Shown here one piece after another: positions 24,044 to 33,081 of a stretch of 56,618 bases of DNA (position 1 is the first letter of the stretch; each line of letters opens with the position of its first letter). The stretch is from an uncultured Pelagibacteraceae bacterium (lineage in GTDB: Bacteria; Pseudomonadota; Alphaproteobacteria; Pelagibacterales; Pelagibacteraceae), in assembly GCA_902562205.1 (NCBI GenBank), contig CACESO010000007.1, positions 1-56,618 on the forward strand, given 5' to 3'. The position numbers were made by a program, and so were the translations under genes. The notes under the pieces are model-generated. The model saw only the letters and a program-made list of their open reading frames with translations. It had not been told where the DNA came from and searched no databases.

Positions 24044-25394
24044 ACTTACAAATCCTGAGATAGCAATTTTAATGATGAGTTTATTTTTATTTGCTGTCTT
24101 ATTAGGTTTTCCAATTGCATTCACTTTATTAGCGATGGGAGTTGGATTTGGTTATTATGCGTACTTTGATCCAAGCAGGATGGATCATTTACTCGATAAT
24201 CGGATATTTTCTTTATTGGTTCAAAATACCTATACGATAATGGATAACACCGTTTTAACTGCAGTCCCCTTGTTTCTCTTTATGGGCTATCTCGTTGAAA
24301 GAGCAGGAATTGTTGCAAAATTATTTTTCGCTATTAGATTAGCTTCTCATCGTTTGCCAGCATCAATGGCGGTAGCAGCACTTGTAACTTGTGCTTTATT
24401 TTCGACAGCAACAGGTATAATTGGTGCTGTTGTAACTTTAATGGGACTTTTAGCTTGGCCAGCAATGATAAGAGCTGGATATGATAAAAAATTTGCATCA
24501 GGCGTAATTTGTTCTGGAGGATGTTTAGGAATACTAATTCCACCGAGCATTATGTTAATCGTCTATGCTGTTATTGCTCAGCTGTCACCTCTAAGGCTTT
24601 TTGCAGCTGCAATATTTCCAGGCTTAATGTTAGCTGGATTGTACATTCTTTATGTAATCATAAGAGCATATTTCAATCCATCTTTAGCACCTAGACCTGC
24701 CGCTGAGGAAATACCTCCTAGAGCGGAAATTTTAAAAGAGGTTTTAGTATCTTTTGTTCCATTATTTTCTTTGATAATTTTAGTACTCGGTACAATTTTG
24801 GCAGGACTTGCCACTCCAGCCGAAGCTGCAGCAGTTGGTGCTTTTGGAGCTTTAGTGCTTTCATATTTTTATAAATCTTTAAAATGGAAAAACTTTAAAG
24901 AGTCGGTTTTTCTTACTGCAAAAACAAGTGCAATGATAATGTGGTTGTTTGTAGGTTCATGGACCTTTGCTTCCGTATTTTCATACCTTGGAGGACATGA
25001 AGTTTTTGAAACTTTTTTCAAGGCAATGGATATTCAACCATGGCAATTTTTAGTAATTACCCAAATAATAATCTTCTTGTTAGGATGGCCTCTTGAATGG
25101 ACTGAAATTTTAATTATCTTTGTTCCAATATTTTTACCACTTGTTGAGTTTTTTGGGGTAAATCCTTACTTCTTTGCAATGCTAATTGCTTTGAATTTAC
25201 AAACTTCTTTTTTAACACCACCAATGGCAATGTCTGCTTATTACTTAAAAGGTGTTCAAAGTAGAAATGTAGAGCTTATGCAAATATTCACTGGAATTAT
25301 GCCTTTCTTGGCAATAGTAATTCTTGCAATGGTTTTGATGTACATATTTCCTGGTATAGCTTTATGGCTACCTGATGCGTTATTTGCAGAGTAA
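24033..25394 (+). CDS. dctM: TRAP transporter large permease DctM
   Basis: This is the sodium-dependent transport subunit, 453 residues with about twelve helices. It carries family blocks AVPLFLFMGYLVERAG, FSTATGIIGAVVTLMGL, SGGCLGILIPPSIMLIVYAVIAQ and GLATPAEAAAVGAFGALVLSYFYK, which form the Na+ and substrate region in related structures. It ends five bases before the amidase gene, so the amidase is probably part of the same transcript. Confidence 0.95.
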   Translation: MLFELTNPEIAILMMSLFLFAVLLGFPIAFTLLAMGVGFGYYAYFDPSRMDHLLDNRIFSLLVQNTYTIMDNTVLTAVPLFLFMGYLVERAGIVAKLFFAIRLASHRLPASMAVAALVTCALFSTATGIIGAVVTLMGLLAWPAMIRAGYDKKFASGVICSGGCLGILIPPSIMLIVYAVIAQLSPLRLFAAAIFPGLMLAGLYILYVIIRAYFNPSLAPRPAAEEIPPRAEILKEVLVSFVPLFSLIILVLGTILAGLATPAEAAAVGAFGALVLSYFYKSLKWKNFKESVFLTAKTSAMIMWLFVGSWTFASVFSYLGGHEVFETFFKAMDIQPWQFLVITQIIIFLLGWPLEWTEILIIFVPIFLPLVEFFGVNPYFFAMLIALNLQTSFLTPPMAMSAYYLKGVQSRNVELMQIFTGIMPFLAIVILAMVLMYIFPGIALWLPDALFAE

Positions 25395-25399
25395 ATTTA

Positions 25400-26737
25400 A
25401 TGTCCAATATCTTTTCATTATCAGTTTCCAAAATTGCGGAAAAAATTAGAAATTCAGATTTAAATTCTGTTGATTTATGTAAATCATATATTGAGCAAAT
25501 AAATAAATTCGAAAAAGATGTTAAGGCATGGGCACATTTTGATAAAAAACTTCTTTTAGAAAAAGCTGAGGAGGCGGATGAGCATAGACGATCTGGAAAG
25601 TCGGTTGGACCTCTTCATGGTATTCCAGTAGCTCTTAAAGATATAATAGGAACTTATGATATGCCCACTGAATGTGGTACCGTTTTAAGAAAAGGTAAAA
25701 CAGAGTCTCAGAATGCTGAAATAGTAGACTTATTAAAATCTGCTGGAGCCCTTATAATGGGTAAAACAAATACATCGGAACTAGCATTTCTTGCTCCCCC
25801 AGAAACCAGAAACCCTCATGATTATTCTAGAACACCAGGTGGATCCTCAAGTGGTTCTGCTGCTGTTATAGCATCTCACATGGCACCACTATCAATTGGA
25901 TCTCAGACAGGAGGATCAGTTATAAGACCTGCATCTTACTGTGGGGTAGTTGGTTATAAACCAAGTTATGGTTTAATTTCACGAAATGGAGTTTTAAGAA
26001 CATCCTATCATTTAGATCATATTGGAGTATTTGGAAAAACTGTAGAAGATGTTGCGTTATTAGCTAAAGTTTTAATAAAAAAAGACTCATATGATAAAGC
26101 GACCATTCATTATTCATCTGAATTTATGTTAGAGGAATGTAAGAAAGGACCAATGTTTGATCCAAAATTTATTTTTTATAAAACTGAAAGTTGGAAAAAA
26201 ATTGATAAAAAATCAAGAGAGTCCTTTGAATTTTTTATAAAATCTTTTAAAAAAAATATAGAAGTATTTGATACGCCTTCTTATTTTAAAGATATTGATA
26301 AATATCATCGGATTGTTCACGAAACTGATTTAGCAAATAATTTTCAAGTTTATTATAAGAAATCTAAAAATAAACTTTCAAAAGAAATGCAAACAGCAAT
26401 TTCTCGAGGAATGAAACATTCTGCAAAAGAATACCTGGATGCAGTTGATTTTATGAGTAGAAGTTATGAATCATACAAAGAAGTTTTCGAGGATTATCAT
26501 GGAGTATTAAGTCCTTGTAGTACAGGTGTAGCTGACAAGGGTTTGAAAAGCACTGGAAGTGCTGATTTCAATAGAGTTTGGTCTTATATGCACACACCTG
26601 CAATTTCTCTTCCTTTACTTCAGGGGGAAAATAACTTACCATTAGGACTTCAGTTAATTGGTGACAAGTATGATGATCAAAGATTTTTAGGTGTTGCTAA
26701 TTGGCTAGAAAAAGAAAGTAAAAAATTTAATGAATAA
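25400..26737 (+). CDS. Amidase signature family hydrolase
   Basis: This 445-residue enzyme carries the Ser-cisSer-Lys triad of the amidase signature family: Lys80 in HGIPVALKD, Ser149 in RTPGGSSSGSAA, and the nucleophile Ser173 in GSQTGGSVIRPAS. It hydrolyses an amide bond to acid plus ammonia. It is shorter than GatA (about 485) and has no sign of being the tRNA amidotransferase, since gatC and gatB are not adjacent. Position directly after dctM suggests that it acts on an imported amide or supplies nitrogen; this is inference. Confidence 0.88.
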   Translation: MSNIFSLSVSKIAEKIRNSDLNSVDLCKSYIEQINKFEKDVKAWAHFDKKLLLEKAEEADEHRRSGKSVGPLHGIPVALKDIIGTYDMPTECGTVLRKGKTESQNAEIVDLLKSAGALIMGKTNTSELAFLAPPETRNPHDYSRTPGGSSSGSAAVIASHMAPLSIGSQTGGSVIRPASYCGVVGYKPSYGLISRNGVLRTSYHLDHIGVFGKTVEDVALLAKVLIKKDSYDKATIHYSSEFMLEECKKGPMFDPKFIFYKTESWKKIDKKSRESFEFFIKSFKKNIEVFDTPSYFKDIDKYHRIVHETDLANNFQVYYKKSKNKLSKEMQTAISRGMKHSAKEYLDAVDFMSRSYESYKEVFEDYHGVLSPCSTGVADKGLKSTGSADFNRVWSYMHTPAISLPLLQGENNLPLGLQLIGDKYDDQRFLGVANWLEKESKKFNE

Positions 26738-26909
26738 AATTACTACACTAGTTGGGTTGTCTTTTGCGATCTTCTTTTTAATAGGACTAGCTACTACATT
26801 AACAAGATCAATGATGATCGGTTTTCTTGATGTATTGCCTGTTTACATATTAATGGGCTGTGCAATTGCTATGATGATTTACGAAGCTTTTTTTGACAAG
26901 TCTAAGTAA
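26730..26909 (+). CDS. 59-residue two-helix membrane protein
   Basis: The ATG at 26730 lies inside the end of the amidase gene, overlapping by eight bases. The product has two hydrophobic segments (about residues 5-24 and 31-51) joined by a short loop with TLTRSMM, and a charged end. I know no family. Its tight fit between the amidase and the permease gene, four bases before the next start, supports it as a real gene. Confidence 0.6.
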   Translation: MNKITTLVGLSFAIFFLIGLATTLTRSMMIGFLDVLPVYILMGCAIAMMIYEAFFDKSK

Positions 26910-26913
26910 CTAA

Positions 26914-27798
26914 GTGAAAAAAAAGGATTTTTTACCTTACACACTTCTTTTTATTCAACCTATTTTTATGGCGAGCAATCTTGTTGTTGCAAGAGGGGGT
27001 GTAGAATTTGTTCCTCCTATCTCCCTAGCTTTTTGGAGATGGTTATCAGTATTTCTTTTATTGATGCTGTTCAATTACAGAATTTTATACAAAAAAAAAA
27101 TTTTATTTAAAGAATATAAAGAACTTTTCTTTTTAGGATTAATGGGATGTGGAGTTTGTGGAGCTTTTCCATTTATGGCTGGTCAGACAACTACAATAAT
27201 AAACATGGGAATTATTTATACTTCTTCACCTATTTTTATAATTTTAATTTCTTATTTCTTTTTTAAAGAAAAAATGAATTTTTTCAAATTCATTGGCCTT
27301 TTATCATGCCTTCTAGGAGTTTTAATTATTATTGTAAGAGGTGAATATTCTACTTTGATATCTTTAAAATTTACAAAGGGAGATTTGTGGATGTTAGGAG
27401 CTTCAATAGGCTGGGCATTATATTCTATATTTCTGTTTAATTGGAAATCTTCCCTAAATGTTTTTGAAAGGTTTACAGCTATCTCTTTTTTTGGAGCTTT
27501 AAGCTTGTTACCATTTTATATATTTGAACAAAATTTTATTAACGTAACGACATTTGATTTTAAATTTTTATTTTGGGTAGTATTTGCGGCGATTTCACCA
27601 GGAATAATAGCTTTTATATTGTACACTTACACTCAAAAATATCTTGGTGCTACAACGACAGGATTTACTTTGTATTTATTTACAGTCTATGGAGCATTTT
27701 ACGGCATATTATTTTTTGGTGAGACCTTAGAACTTTTCCATTTATATGGAACATTTCTTGTTTTCCTTGGAGTTTATCTGGTAAGAAAAAAGGCTTAG
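26914..27798 (+). CDS. EamA/DMT-family transporter
   Basis: This 294-residue inner-membrane protein has ten predicted helices in two five-helix repeats, typical of EamA drug/metabolite transporters. The first repeat carries ARGGVEFVPPISLAFWRW and the second SIGWALYSIFLFNWK and AAISPGIIAFILYTYTQKYLGA. The start is the GTG at 26914. Such proteins usually export amino acids or metabolites; the substrate is not evident. It may serve the same catabolic cluster, or only share the transcript. Confidence 0.88.
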   Translation: MKKKDFLPYTLLFIQPIFMASNLVVARGGVEFVPPISLAFWRWLSVFLLLMLFNYRILYKKKILFKEYKELFFLGLMGCGVCGAFPFMAGQTTTIINMGIIYTSSPIFIILISYFFFKEKMNFFKFIGLLSCLLGVLIIIVRGEYSTLISLKFTKGDLWMLGASIGWALYSIFLFNWKSSLNVFERFTAISFFGALSLLPFYIFEQNFINVTTFDFKFLFWVVFAAISPGIIAFILYTYTQKYLGATTTGFTLYLFTVYGAFYGILFFGETLELFHLYGTFLVFLGVYLVRKKA

Positions 27799-27799
27799 A

Positions 27800-28612
27800 A
27801 TGTTTGATAAAAAAATTATGATCATCTTCAGTACTTTAATCGGTTTAATTACTATTTATGTGATTATTTGTTTGGTAATTTTTCTGTCGCAGAGAAAATT
27901 ATTATATCATCCTAACGAAAATAACTATTTAGATGAGAACAAACTGACACATAAGATTGAAAAGGTGTTCGTTAAGTCAGACAATAGATTAATTGGTTGG
28001 TACCATTTTAAAGACAGGAAATATAAGACATTACTATTTTTTCATGGAAATGCAGGAAATCTACAAAATAGAATTTACAAATTAAACGAGATAGCTGAAT
28101 TAGAGTTAAATTATTTAATTATTGCTTATAGAGGTTTCAGTGGAAATGAGGGAAAACCTACAGAAGAAGGTTTGTATAATGATTCAATGGCAGCGAAAAG
28201 GTGGTTAAATTCAAACAACATTGATGATAGCAATATCATTCTTTACGGAGAATCTCTAGGAACAGCTGTTGCAGTGGACCTTGGTTCAAAATTTCCGTTT
28301 GCAGGAATAATCTTAGAGTCCCCTTTTACCTCAATGGTAGAACTTTCAAAAATTTATTATCCTTATTTACCAGTGAACTTACTTTTGAAAGATAGATATG
28401 ACTCCATCAATAAAATTAGCAAAATAACTTTTCCTAAACTCGTTATGCACGGAGATAAAGATAACATTGTTCCATTTAGAATGGGAAAAAGAATGTTTGA
28501 AAGTTTTCCAGAACCAAAATTTAGTTATTTTAAGTCAGGCGATGATCACATGATGGATTTTGATCAAGAACTTTTAGGGAATCTAAAAAATTTTATCAAC
28601 GAATTAAATTGA
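27800..28612 (+). CDS. Membrane-anchored alpha/beta hydrolase (BEM46/YfhR-like)
   Basis: An N-terminal membrane helix (about residues 6-29) precedes an alpha/beta hydrolase domain of the BEM46-like kind. The oxyanion strand is LLFFHGNAGNLQNR (78-91), the nucleophile elbow YGESLGTA has Ser152, the acid is Asp221 in HGDKDNIVPF, and His250 lies in GDDHMMDF. The triad is complete. The substrate is unknown; related proteins are lipases or esterases at the membrane. It starts one base after the permease stop and converges on ftsY with a three-base gap. Confidence 0.88.
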   Translation: MFDKKIMIIFSTLIGLITIYVIICLVIFLSQRKLLYHPNENNYLDENKLTHKIEKVFVKSDNRLIGWYHFKDRKYKTLLFFHGNAGNLQNRIYKLNEIAELELNYLIIAYRGFSGNEGKPTEEGLYNDSMAAKRWLNSNNIDDSNIILYGESLGTAVAVDLGSKFPFAGIILESPFTSMVELSKIYYPYLPVNLLLKDRYDSINKISKITFPKLVMHGDKDNIVPFRMGKRMFESFPEPKFSYFKSGDDHMMDFDQELLGNLKNFINELN

Positions 28613-28615
28613 TTT

Positions 28616-29533
28616 TTATATATTTAAAAAATTTTCTGCAAAAGTTTCAGCATCAAAAGATTGTAAATCGTCCTCTTTTTCCCCAAGACCAATTGCAATT
28701 ATTGGAAGCTTAAATTTTTTTGCAGCAGCAATTAGTATTCCCCCTTTTGCAGTTCCATCAAGTTTTGTCATAACAAGGCCAGTTAAAGGAATAATATTAT
28801 TAAATTCTGTTACTTGATTTATTACATTTTGTCCTGAGGTTGCATCCAAGATTAGAACAACATCATGAGGCGCATTGTTATCAACTTTTTTAACTACATT
28901 TGCAATTTTTTTATACTCATCCATCAAGTTTTTCTTGTTCTGCAATCTACCTGCTGTGTCTATCAAAACTGTATGAATTTTATTTTTTTTTGAATATTCC
29001 ATTGCCTTAAAAGCGACAGACGCAGGATCACTTCCCGCATCTGATTTTATTATTTCACTTCCAACTTTTTTTGACCAGTTTTCTAATTGATCTATTGCTG
29101 CAGCTCTAAATGTGTCACAAGCAGCTAGTACTGTTTTATTATTATTATTTTGAAATATTTTAGACATTTTCCCAATTGTGGTTGTTTTTCCTACTCCATT
29201 GACACCTGAAACTAAAATTGTTCTATTCTCCTTGGATTGATGAAAAAAATTTTTATTCTCTAAAGGTTTCATTAATGAGAGAATATATTCTTTAAGAATT
29301 TTGTTAATCTCATCCAGTTTATTTTTACTTGGATCAATTCTGCTATTAGCTATTTGCTGTCTAATCTCCGATGAAGCTTCAACCCCAACGTCTGATTGAA
29401 TTAAAAATTCCTCAATTTTCTCTAAAGTTTTATCGTCAATTTCTTTGTTAACAACAATATCTTTTATACCTTTTGAAAAATTTGATGTAGTTTTTTTTAA
29501 TCCATCCTTAAATTTTTGAAAAATATTAATCAT
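28616..29533 (-). CDS. ftsY: Signal recognition particle receptor FtsY
   Basis: FtsY is the GTPase receptor that docks SRP-bound ribosomes at the inner membrane. The 305 residues are just the NG domains: helical N domain, then GVNGVGKTTTIGKM (P-loop), DTFRAAA, DTAGRL and TKLDGTAKGG. The acidic A domain of enterobacterial FtsY is absent, as in many alphaproteobacteria, so membrane contact would rely on the N-terminal helix (FQKFKDGLKKTTSNFSKG). It overlaps dapF as ATGA. Ffh is encoded divergently 1 kb away. Confidence 0.96.
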   Translation of the reverse strand: MINIFQKFKDGLKKTTSNFSKGIKDIVVNKEIDDKTLEKIEEFLIQSDVGVEASSEIRQQIANSRIDPSKNKLDEINKILKEYILSLMKPLENKNFFHQSKENRTILVSGVNGVGKTTTIGKMSKIFQNNNNKTVLAACDTFRAAAIDQLENWSKKVGSEIIKSDAGSDPASVAFKAMEYSKKNKIHTVLIDTAGRLQNKKNLMDEYKKIANVVKKVDNNAPHDVVLILDATSGQNVINQVTEFNNIIPLTGLVMTKLDGTAKGGILIAAAKKFKLPIIAIGLGEKEDDLQSFDAETFAENFLNI

Positions 29534-30342
29534 ATATTTATATTAATATGTTCAATTTCTGAGACTGAACCTTCCATAATAACGTTTCCTTGTTCATCTT
29601 TATTGATTTTAATTTTTCCTAATTTAAATTCTATTTCAGTTGGAAATTTTGAAATACCATTAATTTCACCAGCTACAGCAGTTGCACATGCTGCAGTTCC
29701 ACATGCTTTTGTAAGACCAGCTCCTCTTTCCCAGTGCAATACTTTAAAATGATTTTTACTTTGCTCTTTTGCAAAAGTAACATTAACTTTTTCAGGAAAT
29801 AATTCATGATTTTCTAAGATCGGTCCAACTTTTTTAATTTCGATCTTTTCTAATTCGTTTATAAAAAAAATAATGTGAGGATTTCCAACATTAATTGCTG
29901 TTCCTAAAAACTCAATATCATCAACCATAACTTTTATTTTTTTTGTATCGATTTTCTCGCTTAAAGGTATTTGATCCCAATTAGTTTTTGGTTTTCCAAT
30001 ATTTGTTTGAATCAAATTATTTTTTAATATTTTCGACTCTAATTTTCCTGAAGAAGTTTCAACAGTAATAAAGTTTTTTGAATTTTCTTTTGATAACAAG
30101 CTCGCTACACATCTAGTTCCATTTCCACATGCTGCGGAGTCCGAGCCATCTGAATTTTTAAAAGTGAGAAATGCATCAAATTTATCACTTTTATTTATAA
30201 GAATTAGTTGATCACAACCAATATTGCCTCTGTCACAAATTTTTTTTATTTGAGAATTGTTTAGATCATATTTTTTTTCACGTTGATCAATTATGACGAA
30301 GTCATTTCCAAGTCCATCCATTTTATAAGCTTTAAAATCCAT
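29530..30342 (-). CDS. dapF: Diaminopimelate epimerase
   Basis: DapF converts LL- to meso-diaminopimelate for lysine and peptidoglycan synthesis. The 270-residue enzyme has the two catalytic cysteines in SAACGNGTRC (about residues 71-80) and KACGTAACAT (about 213-222), and the first block KMDGLGNDFVIID. It heads a minus-strand pair with ftsY. A TATAAT on the minus strand at about 30384-30389 (read as ATTATA on the plus strand) is a plausible -10 box for its promoter, some 40 bases before the start codon. Confidence 0.96.
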   Translation of the reverse strand: MDFKAYKMDGLGNDFVIIDQREKKYDLNNSQIKKICDRGNIGCDQLILINKSDKFDAFLTFKNSDGSDSAACGNGTRCVASLLSKENSKNFITVETSSGKLESKILKNNLIQTNIGKPKTNWDQIPLSEKIDTKKIKVMVDDIEFLGTAINVGNPHIIFFINELEKIEIKKVGPILENHELFPEKVNVTFAKEQSKNHFKVLHWERGAGLTKACGTAACATAVAGEINGISKFPTEIEFKLGKIKINKDEQGNVIMEGSVSEIEHININI

Positions 30343-30399
30343 ATAATAATACTTAACTTATTTATTGACTTTTTGAACCTCTATTATATTTTCTCACAA

Positions 30400-30499
30400 C
30401 TTCCGCAAAAACAGCATTTTGCGGTGTCTTTGGAAACAAAGAGATCGACACCAGTCAGCGAGGGTTCGCCCACTGGTGCGATTGCTGCTGGAAGAAATT
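30400..30499 (+). promoter_or_regulatory. Structured 5' leader of ffh, candidate cis-regulatory RNA
   Basis: The 100 bases before the ffh ATG form a chain of strong stems unlike the AT-rich spacers elsewhere. CCGCAAAA/TTTTGCGG is at 30403-30410 and 30417-30424. TCTTTG-GAAA-CAAAGA is at 30427-30442. CACCAGT/ACTGGTG is at 30449-30455 and 30472-30478, enclosing GGG-TTCG-CCC (30462-30471). Two stable tetraloops (GAAA, TTCG) are present. GGTGTC (30423-30428) can alternatively pair with GACACC (30447-30452), and CTTCC (30400-30404) with the ribosome-site-like GGAAG (30490-30494), so folds exclude each other. It lacks the conserved 4.5S RNA apical motif, so I do not call it SRP RNA. Confidence 0.55.
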
Positions 30500-31858
30500 A
30501 TGTTTGAAAATTTGACAAATAAATTCGAGGGAATACTCGATACATTTAAAAAGGCGCCATCCCTAAATGAAAAACAGGTTGATGAGGGTCTTAAGCTTAT
30601 TAGACAAGCTTTACTAGAAGCAGATGTATCGCTAGAGGTAGTAAAAGACTTTGTAACAAAAGTTAAACCGAAATTATTAGGAAAAGAAATAATAAGATCC
30701 ACAGCTCCAGGACAAATGGTTGTTAAAATTGTTCACGATGAGCTTGTTTCATTTTTAGGTGATAGCAATCAAGAAATTAATTTAAAGTCCAATCCACCGG
30801 TAACAATAATGATGGTTGGTTTACAAGGTTCAGGGAAAACAACCACAACTGCAAAACTCTCAAAATTTTTAGAAAAAAATAATAAGAAAAAAATTATGAT
30901 GGTAAGTTTAGATATTTATAGACCAGCTGCTCAGGAACAACTAAAAATTTTGGGTGATCAAAATAATATCCAAACCTTGCCAGTGATAAAAGATCAAATT
31001 CCAGCTGACATTTGCAGAAGAGCCCTATCTGCAGCTAATTTAAATGGTTCTGATATAATTATTTTTGATACCGCTGGAAGAACTCAAATAGATCTACAGA
31101 TGATGTCTGAGATAAAACAAATCGAAGAAGTGATAAAACCAACAGAGACTATACTTGTTGCGGACTCATTAACTGGACAAGTAGCAGCGAGTGTTGCAAA
31201 AGAATTCTCCAATACAGTAAAAGTTACTGGAATAATATTAACTCGAGCTGACGGTGATGGTAGAGGTGGAGCTGCATTGAGTATGAAACATATTGCCAAT
31301 GTTCCAATTAAATTTCTAGGTATTGGAGAAAAAATTGAAAATTTTGAAAGTTTTCATCCTGATAGAATTGCTAACAGAATTTTAGGAATGGGAGATATTG
31401 TATCTCTTGTTGAAAAAGCAGCTGACGAAATTGATGAAGAAAAACTTAAAGAAACTGAAGAGAGTTTAAGGAAAGGTCAGTTTTCTTTAGAAGATTATCT
31501 TTCTCAATTAAGACAAATGAAAAAAATGGGAGGACTAGAGGGCGTGATGTCTTTTTTACCAGGAGTTTCAAAAATAAAATCGCAAATGGACCAAGCTGGT
31601 GTTGACGAAAAAATAATTACACAAAATGAAGCGATAATACTTTCAATGACTAAAAAAGAAAGAGAAAATCCAAAAATTATCGATGGTTCAAGAAAAAAAA
31701 GAATTGCTAATGGCTCTGGAACAGATATTGCCACTATCAATAAATTGTTAAAACAATTTAAAATGATGTCTGACATGATGAAAAAGATGTCAAAAGGAAA
31801 TACAAAAGGCTTAATGGAAAAAGGAATTCCACCTGAGCTATTCAATCAACTTAAATAA
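30500..31858 (+). CDS. ffh: Signal recognition particle protein Ffh
   Basis: Ffh is the SRP54 homologue that binds signal peptides and 4.5S RNA for co-translational targeting. I start it at the ATG at 30500 ([16 protein letters not shown]); the frame is open upstream but that part is the structured leader. It has the N domain, [14 protein letters not shown] (P-loop), [30 protein letters not shown], and the methionine-rich M domain ([19 protein letters not shown], then [16 protein letters not shown]). About 452 residues, normal. It is first in ffh-rpsP-trmD-rplS. Confidence 0.96.
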   Translation: MFENLTNKFEGILDTFKKAPSLNEKQVDEGLKLIRQALLEADVSLEVVKDFVTKVKPKLLGKEIIRSTAPGQMVVKIVHDELVSFLGDSNQEINLKSNPPVTIMMVGLQGSGKTTTTAKLSKFLEKNNKKKIMMVSLDIYRPAAQEQLKILGDQNNIQTLPVIKDQIPADICRRALSAANLNGSDIIIFDTAGRTQIDLQMMSEIKQIEEVIKPTETILVADSLTGQVAASVAKEFSNTVKVTGIILTRADGDGRGGAALSMKHIANVPIKFLGIGEKIENFESFHPDRIANRILGMGDIVSLVEKAADEIDEEKLKETEESLRKGQFSLEDYLSQLRQMKKMGGLEGVMSFLPGVSKIKSQMDQAGVDEKIITQNEAIILSMTKKERENPKIIDGSRKKRIANGSGTDIATINKLLKQFKMMSDMMKKMSKGNTKGLMEKGIPPELFNQLK

Positions 31859-31871
31859 AAAGGAGAAACAA

Positions 31872-32390
31872 ATGTTAAAGTTAAGATTATCAATGGGAGG
31901 AACAAAAAAAAGACCAGTTTATAAAATTGTAGTTGCAGACAGTAGATTCCCAAGAGATGGGAGATTTATAGAAAAATTAGGTTTTTTTAATCCTCTTATG
32001 CCAAAAGAAAAAAAGGAAAGAGTTGGATTGCAGTCAGAAAGAATAAAGTACTGGCTTAGCCAAGGAGCAAAACCAACAACTAGAGTTGCTCGATTACTTG
32101 GAGAAAATAATTTAATGGAAATGCCTAAACCAGGAAATAATCCAAATAAAGCTATTCCAAAAAAAGACAGAAAGAAAGATGCTGCTGAAGCACCAAAAGA
32201 AGAAAAGAAAGCGGATGTACCTAAGGAAGAGAAAAAAGCTGAAGCACCAAAAGAAGAAAAGAAAGCGGATGCACCTAAGGAAGAGAAAAAAGCAGAAAAG
32301 AAAGCAGAGGCTCCTAAGGAAGAGAAAAAAGCTGAAGCACCAAAAGCAGAAAAGAAAGCAGAGGCCCCTAAGGAAGAGAAGAAAAAATAA
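31872..32390 (+). CDS. rpsP: 30S ribosomal protein S16 with a long repetitive C-terminal tail
   Basis: Residues 1-80 are a standard S16 ([40 protein letters not shown]...). The protein is 172 residues against about 80-90 usual; the extra part is a Lys/Glu/Ala/Pro tail. From residue 107 it consists of near-identical nine-residue units ([10 protein letters not shown]), with a four-residue insertion. Such tails are disordered and would protrude from the subunit. A clear AAGGAG precedes the start. The rimM gene normally between rpsP and trmD is absent; trmD begins two bases after this stop. Confidence 0.95.
   Translation: MLKLRLSMGGTKKRPVYKIVVADSRFPRDGRFIEKLGFFNPLMPKEKKERVGLQSERIKYWLSQGAKPTTRVARLLGENNLMEMPKPGNNPNKAIPKKDRKKDAAEAPKEEKKADVPKEEKKAEAPKEEKKADAPKEEKKAEKKAEAPKEEKKAEAPKAEKKAEAPKEEKKK
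32190..32387 (+). repeat. In-frame tandem repeat encoding the S16 tail
   Basis: The repeat has a 27-base unit coding APKEEKKA(D/E), seven times with one 12-base remnant. The first two pairs form a 54-base higher-order repeat (32190-32243 and 32244-32297) that is nearly identical in DNA, including the alternation of codon choices between odd and even units. That points to duplication of two-unit blocks by slippage. Confidence 0.9.
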
Positions 32391-32392
32391 CT

Positions 32393-33079
32393 ATGTTTCA
32401 AGCGAAAATTTTTACTTTGTATCCTGAATATTTTCCAGGACCTTTCGAAATAGGTATTTGCAAAAAAGCTCTTGAAAAAAAGCTTTGGGATTTAAAACTT
32501 ATAAATATTAGGGATTACGCAGATGATAAACATAAAACTGTCGATGATACTCCATATGGCGGTGGTGTAGGCATGTTAATGAGACCGGATGTAGTAGCAA
32601 AATCTTTGGACGCAAATTTGGATGAAAAAGAAACAGTTTATTATCTAACACCAAAAGGTAAAATTTTTAATCAAGATATTGCAAAGGGTATTGTTAAAAA
32701 AAACAAAGTTAATATTTTATGTGGGCACTTCGAGGGAGTTGATCAACGAGTTCTAGACTCAAGAAATGTAGAGGAGATAAGTATAGGTGACTTTATCCTT
32801 TCTGGAGGAGAGATGGCTTCTTTTGTTATTTTAGACACGGTTTTAAGATTAGTGCCTGGAGTGTTAGGAAATCTAAATTCTACAAAAGATGAAAGTTTTG
32901 AAAATGGGCTTTTGGAGTATCCACAATATACCAAACCTCAAATTTGGGAGAAATTAAGTGTTCCTGACATACTTTTATCCGGGGATCATAACAAAATTAA
33001 AAGCTGGCGTTTGTCACAATCTGAGGCTATAACACGGCACCGAAGACCTGATTTATGGCAAAAATATAAAAAGGATTAA
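32393..33079 (+). CDS. trmD: tRNA (guanine-N1-)-methyltransferase TrmD
   Basis: TrmD methylates G37 of tRNAs with a CCN-type anticodon region, preventing frameshifts. The 228 residues show the trefoil-knot SPOUT family blocks: [24 protein letters not shown] (about 51-66), [33 protein letters not shown], and the C-terminal [18 protein letters not shown]. All expected S-adenosylmethionine and tRNA contacts seem present. It is situated between rpsP and rplS. Confidence 0.97.
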   Translation: MFQAKIFTLYPEYFPGPFEIGICKKALEKKLWDLKLINIRDYADDKHKTVDDTPYGGGVGMLMRPDVVAKSLDANLDEKETVYYLTPKGKIFNQDIAKGIVKKNKVNILCGHFEGVDQRVLDSRNVEEISIGDFILSGGEMASFVILDTVLRLVPGVLGNLNSTKDESFENGLLEYPQYTKPQIWEKLSVPDILLSGDHNKIKSWRLSQSEAITRHRRPDLWQKYKKD

Positions 33080-33081
33080 AA

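Noticed and set aside
30419-30499. In-frame upstream extension of ffh
   Set aside because: It would begin at a TTG within the hairpin region and add a basic 27-residue segment not found in Ffh proteins; MFENLTNKF at 30500 is the normal N-terminus.
30400-30499. 4.5S SRP RNA gene between dapF and ffh
   Set aside because: It is attractive by position, but neither strand contains the conserved apical GGAAGCAGCC-like motif or a single long hairpin.
31919-32401. 160-residue ORF on the minus strand opposite rpsP
   Set aside because: Its Ser/Ala/Phe repeats are simply the reverse reading of the S16 tail repeats.
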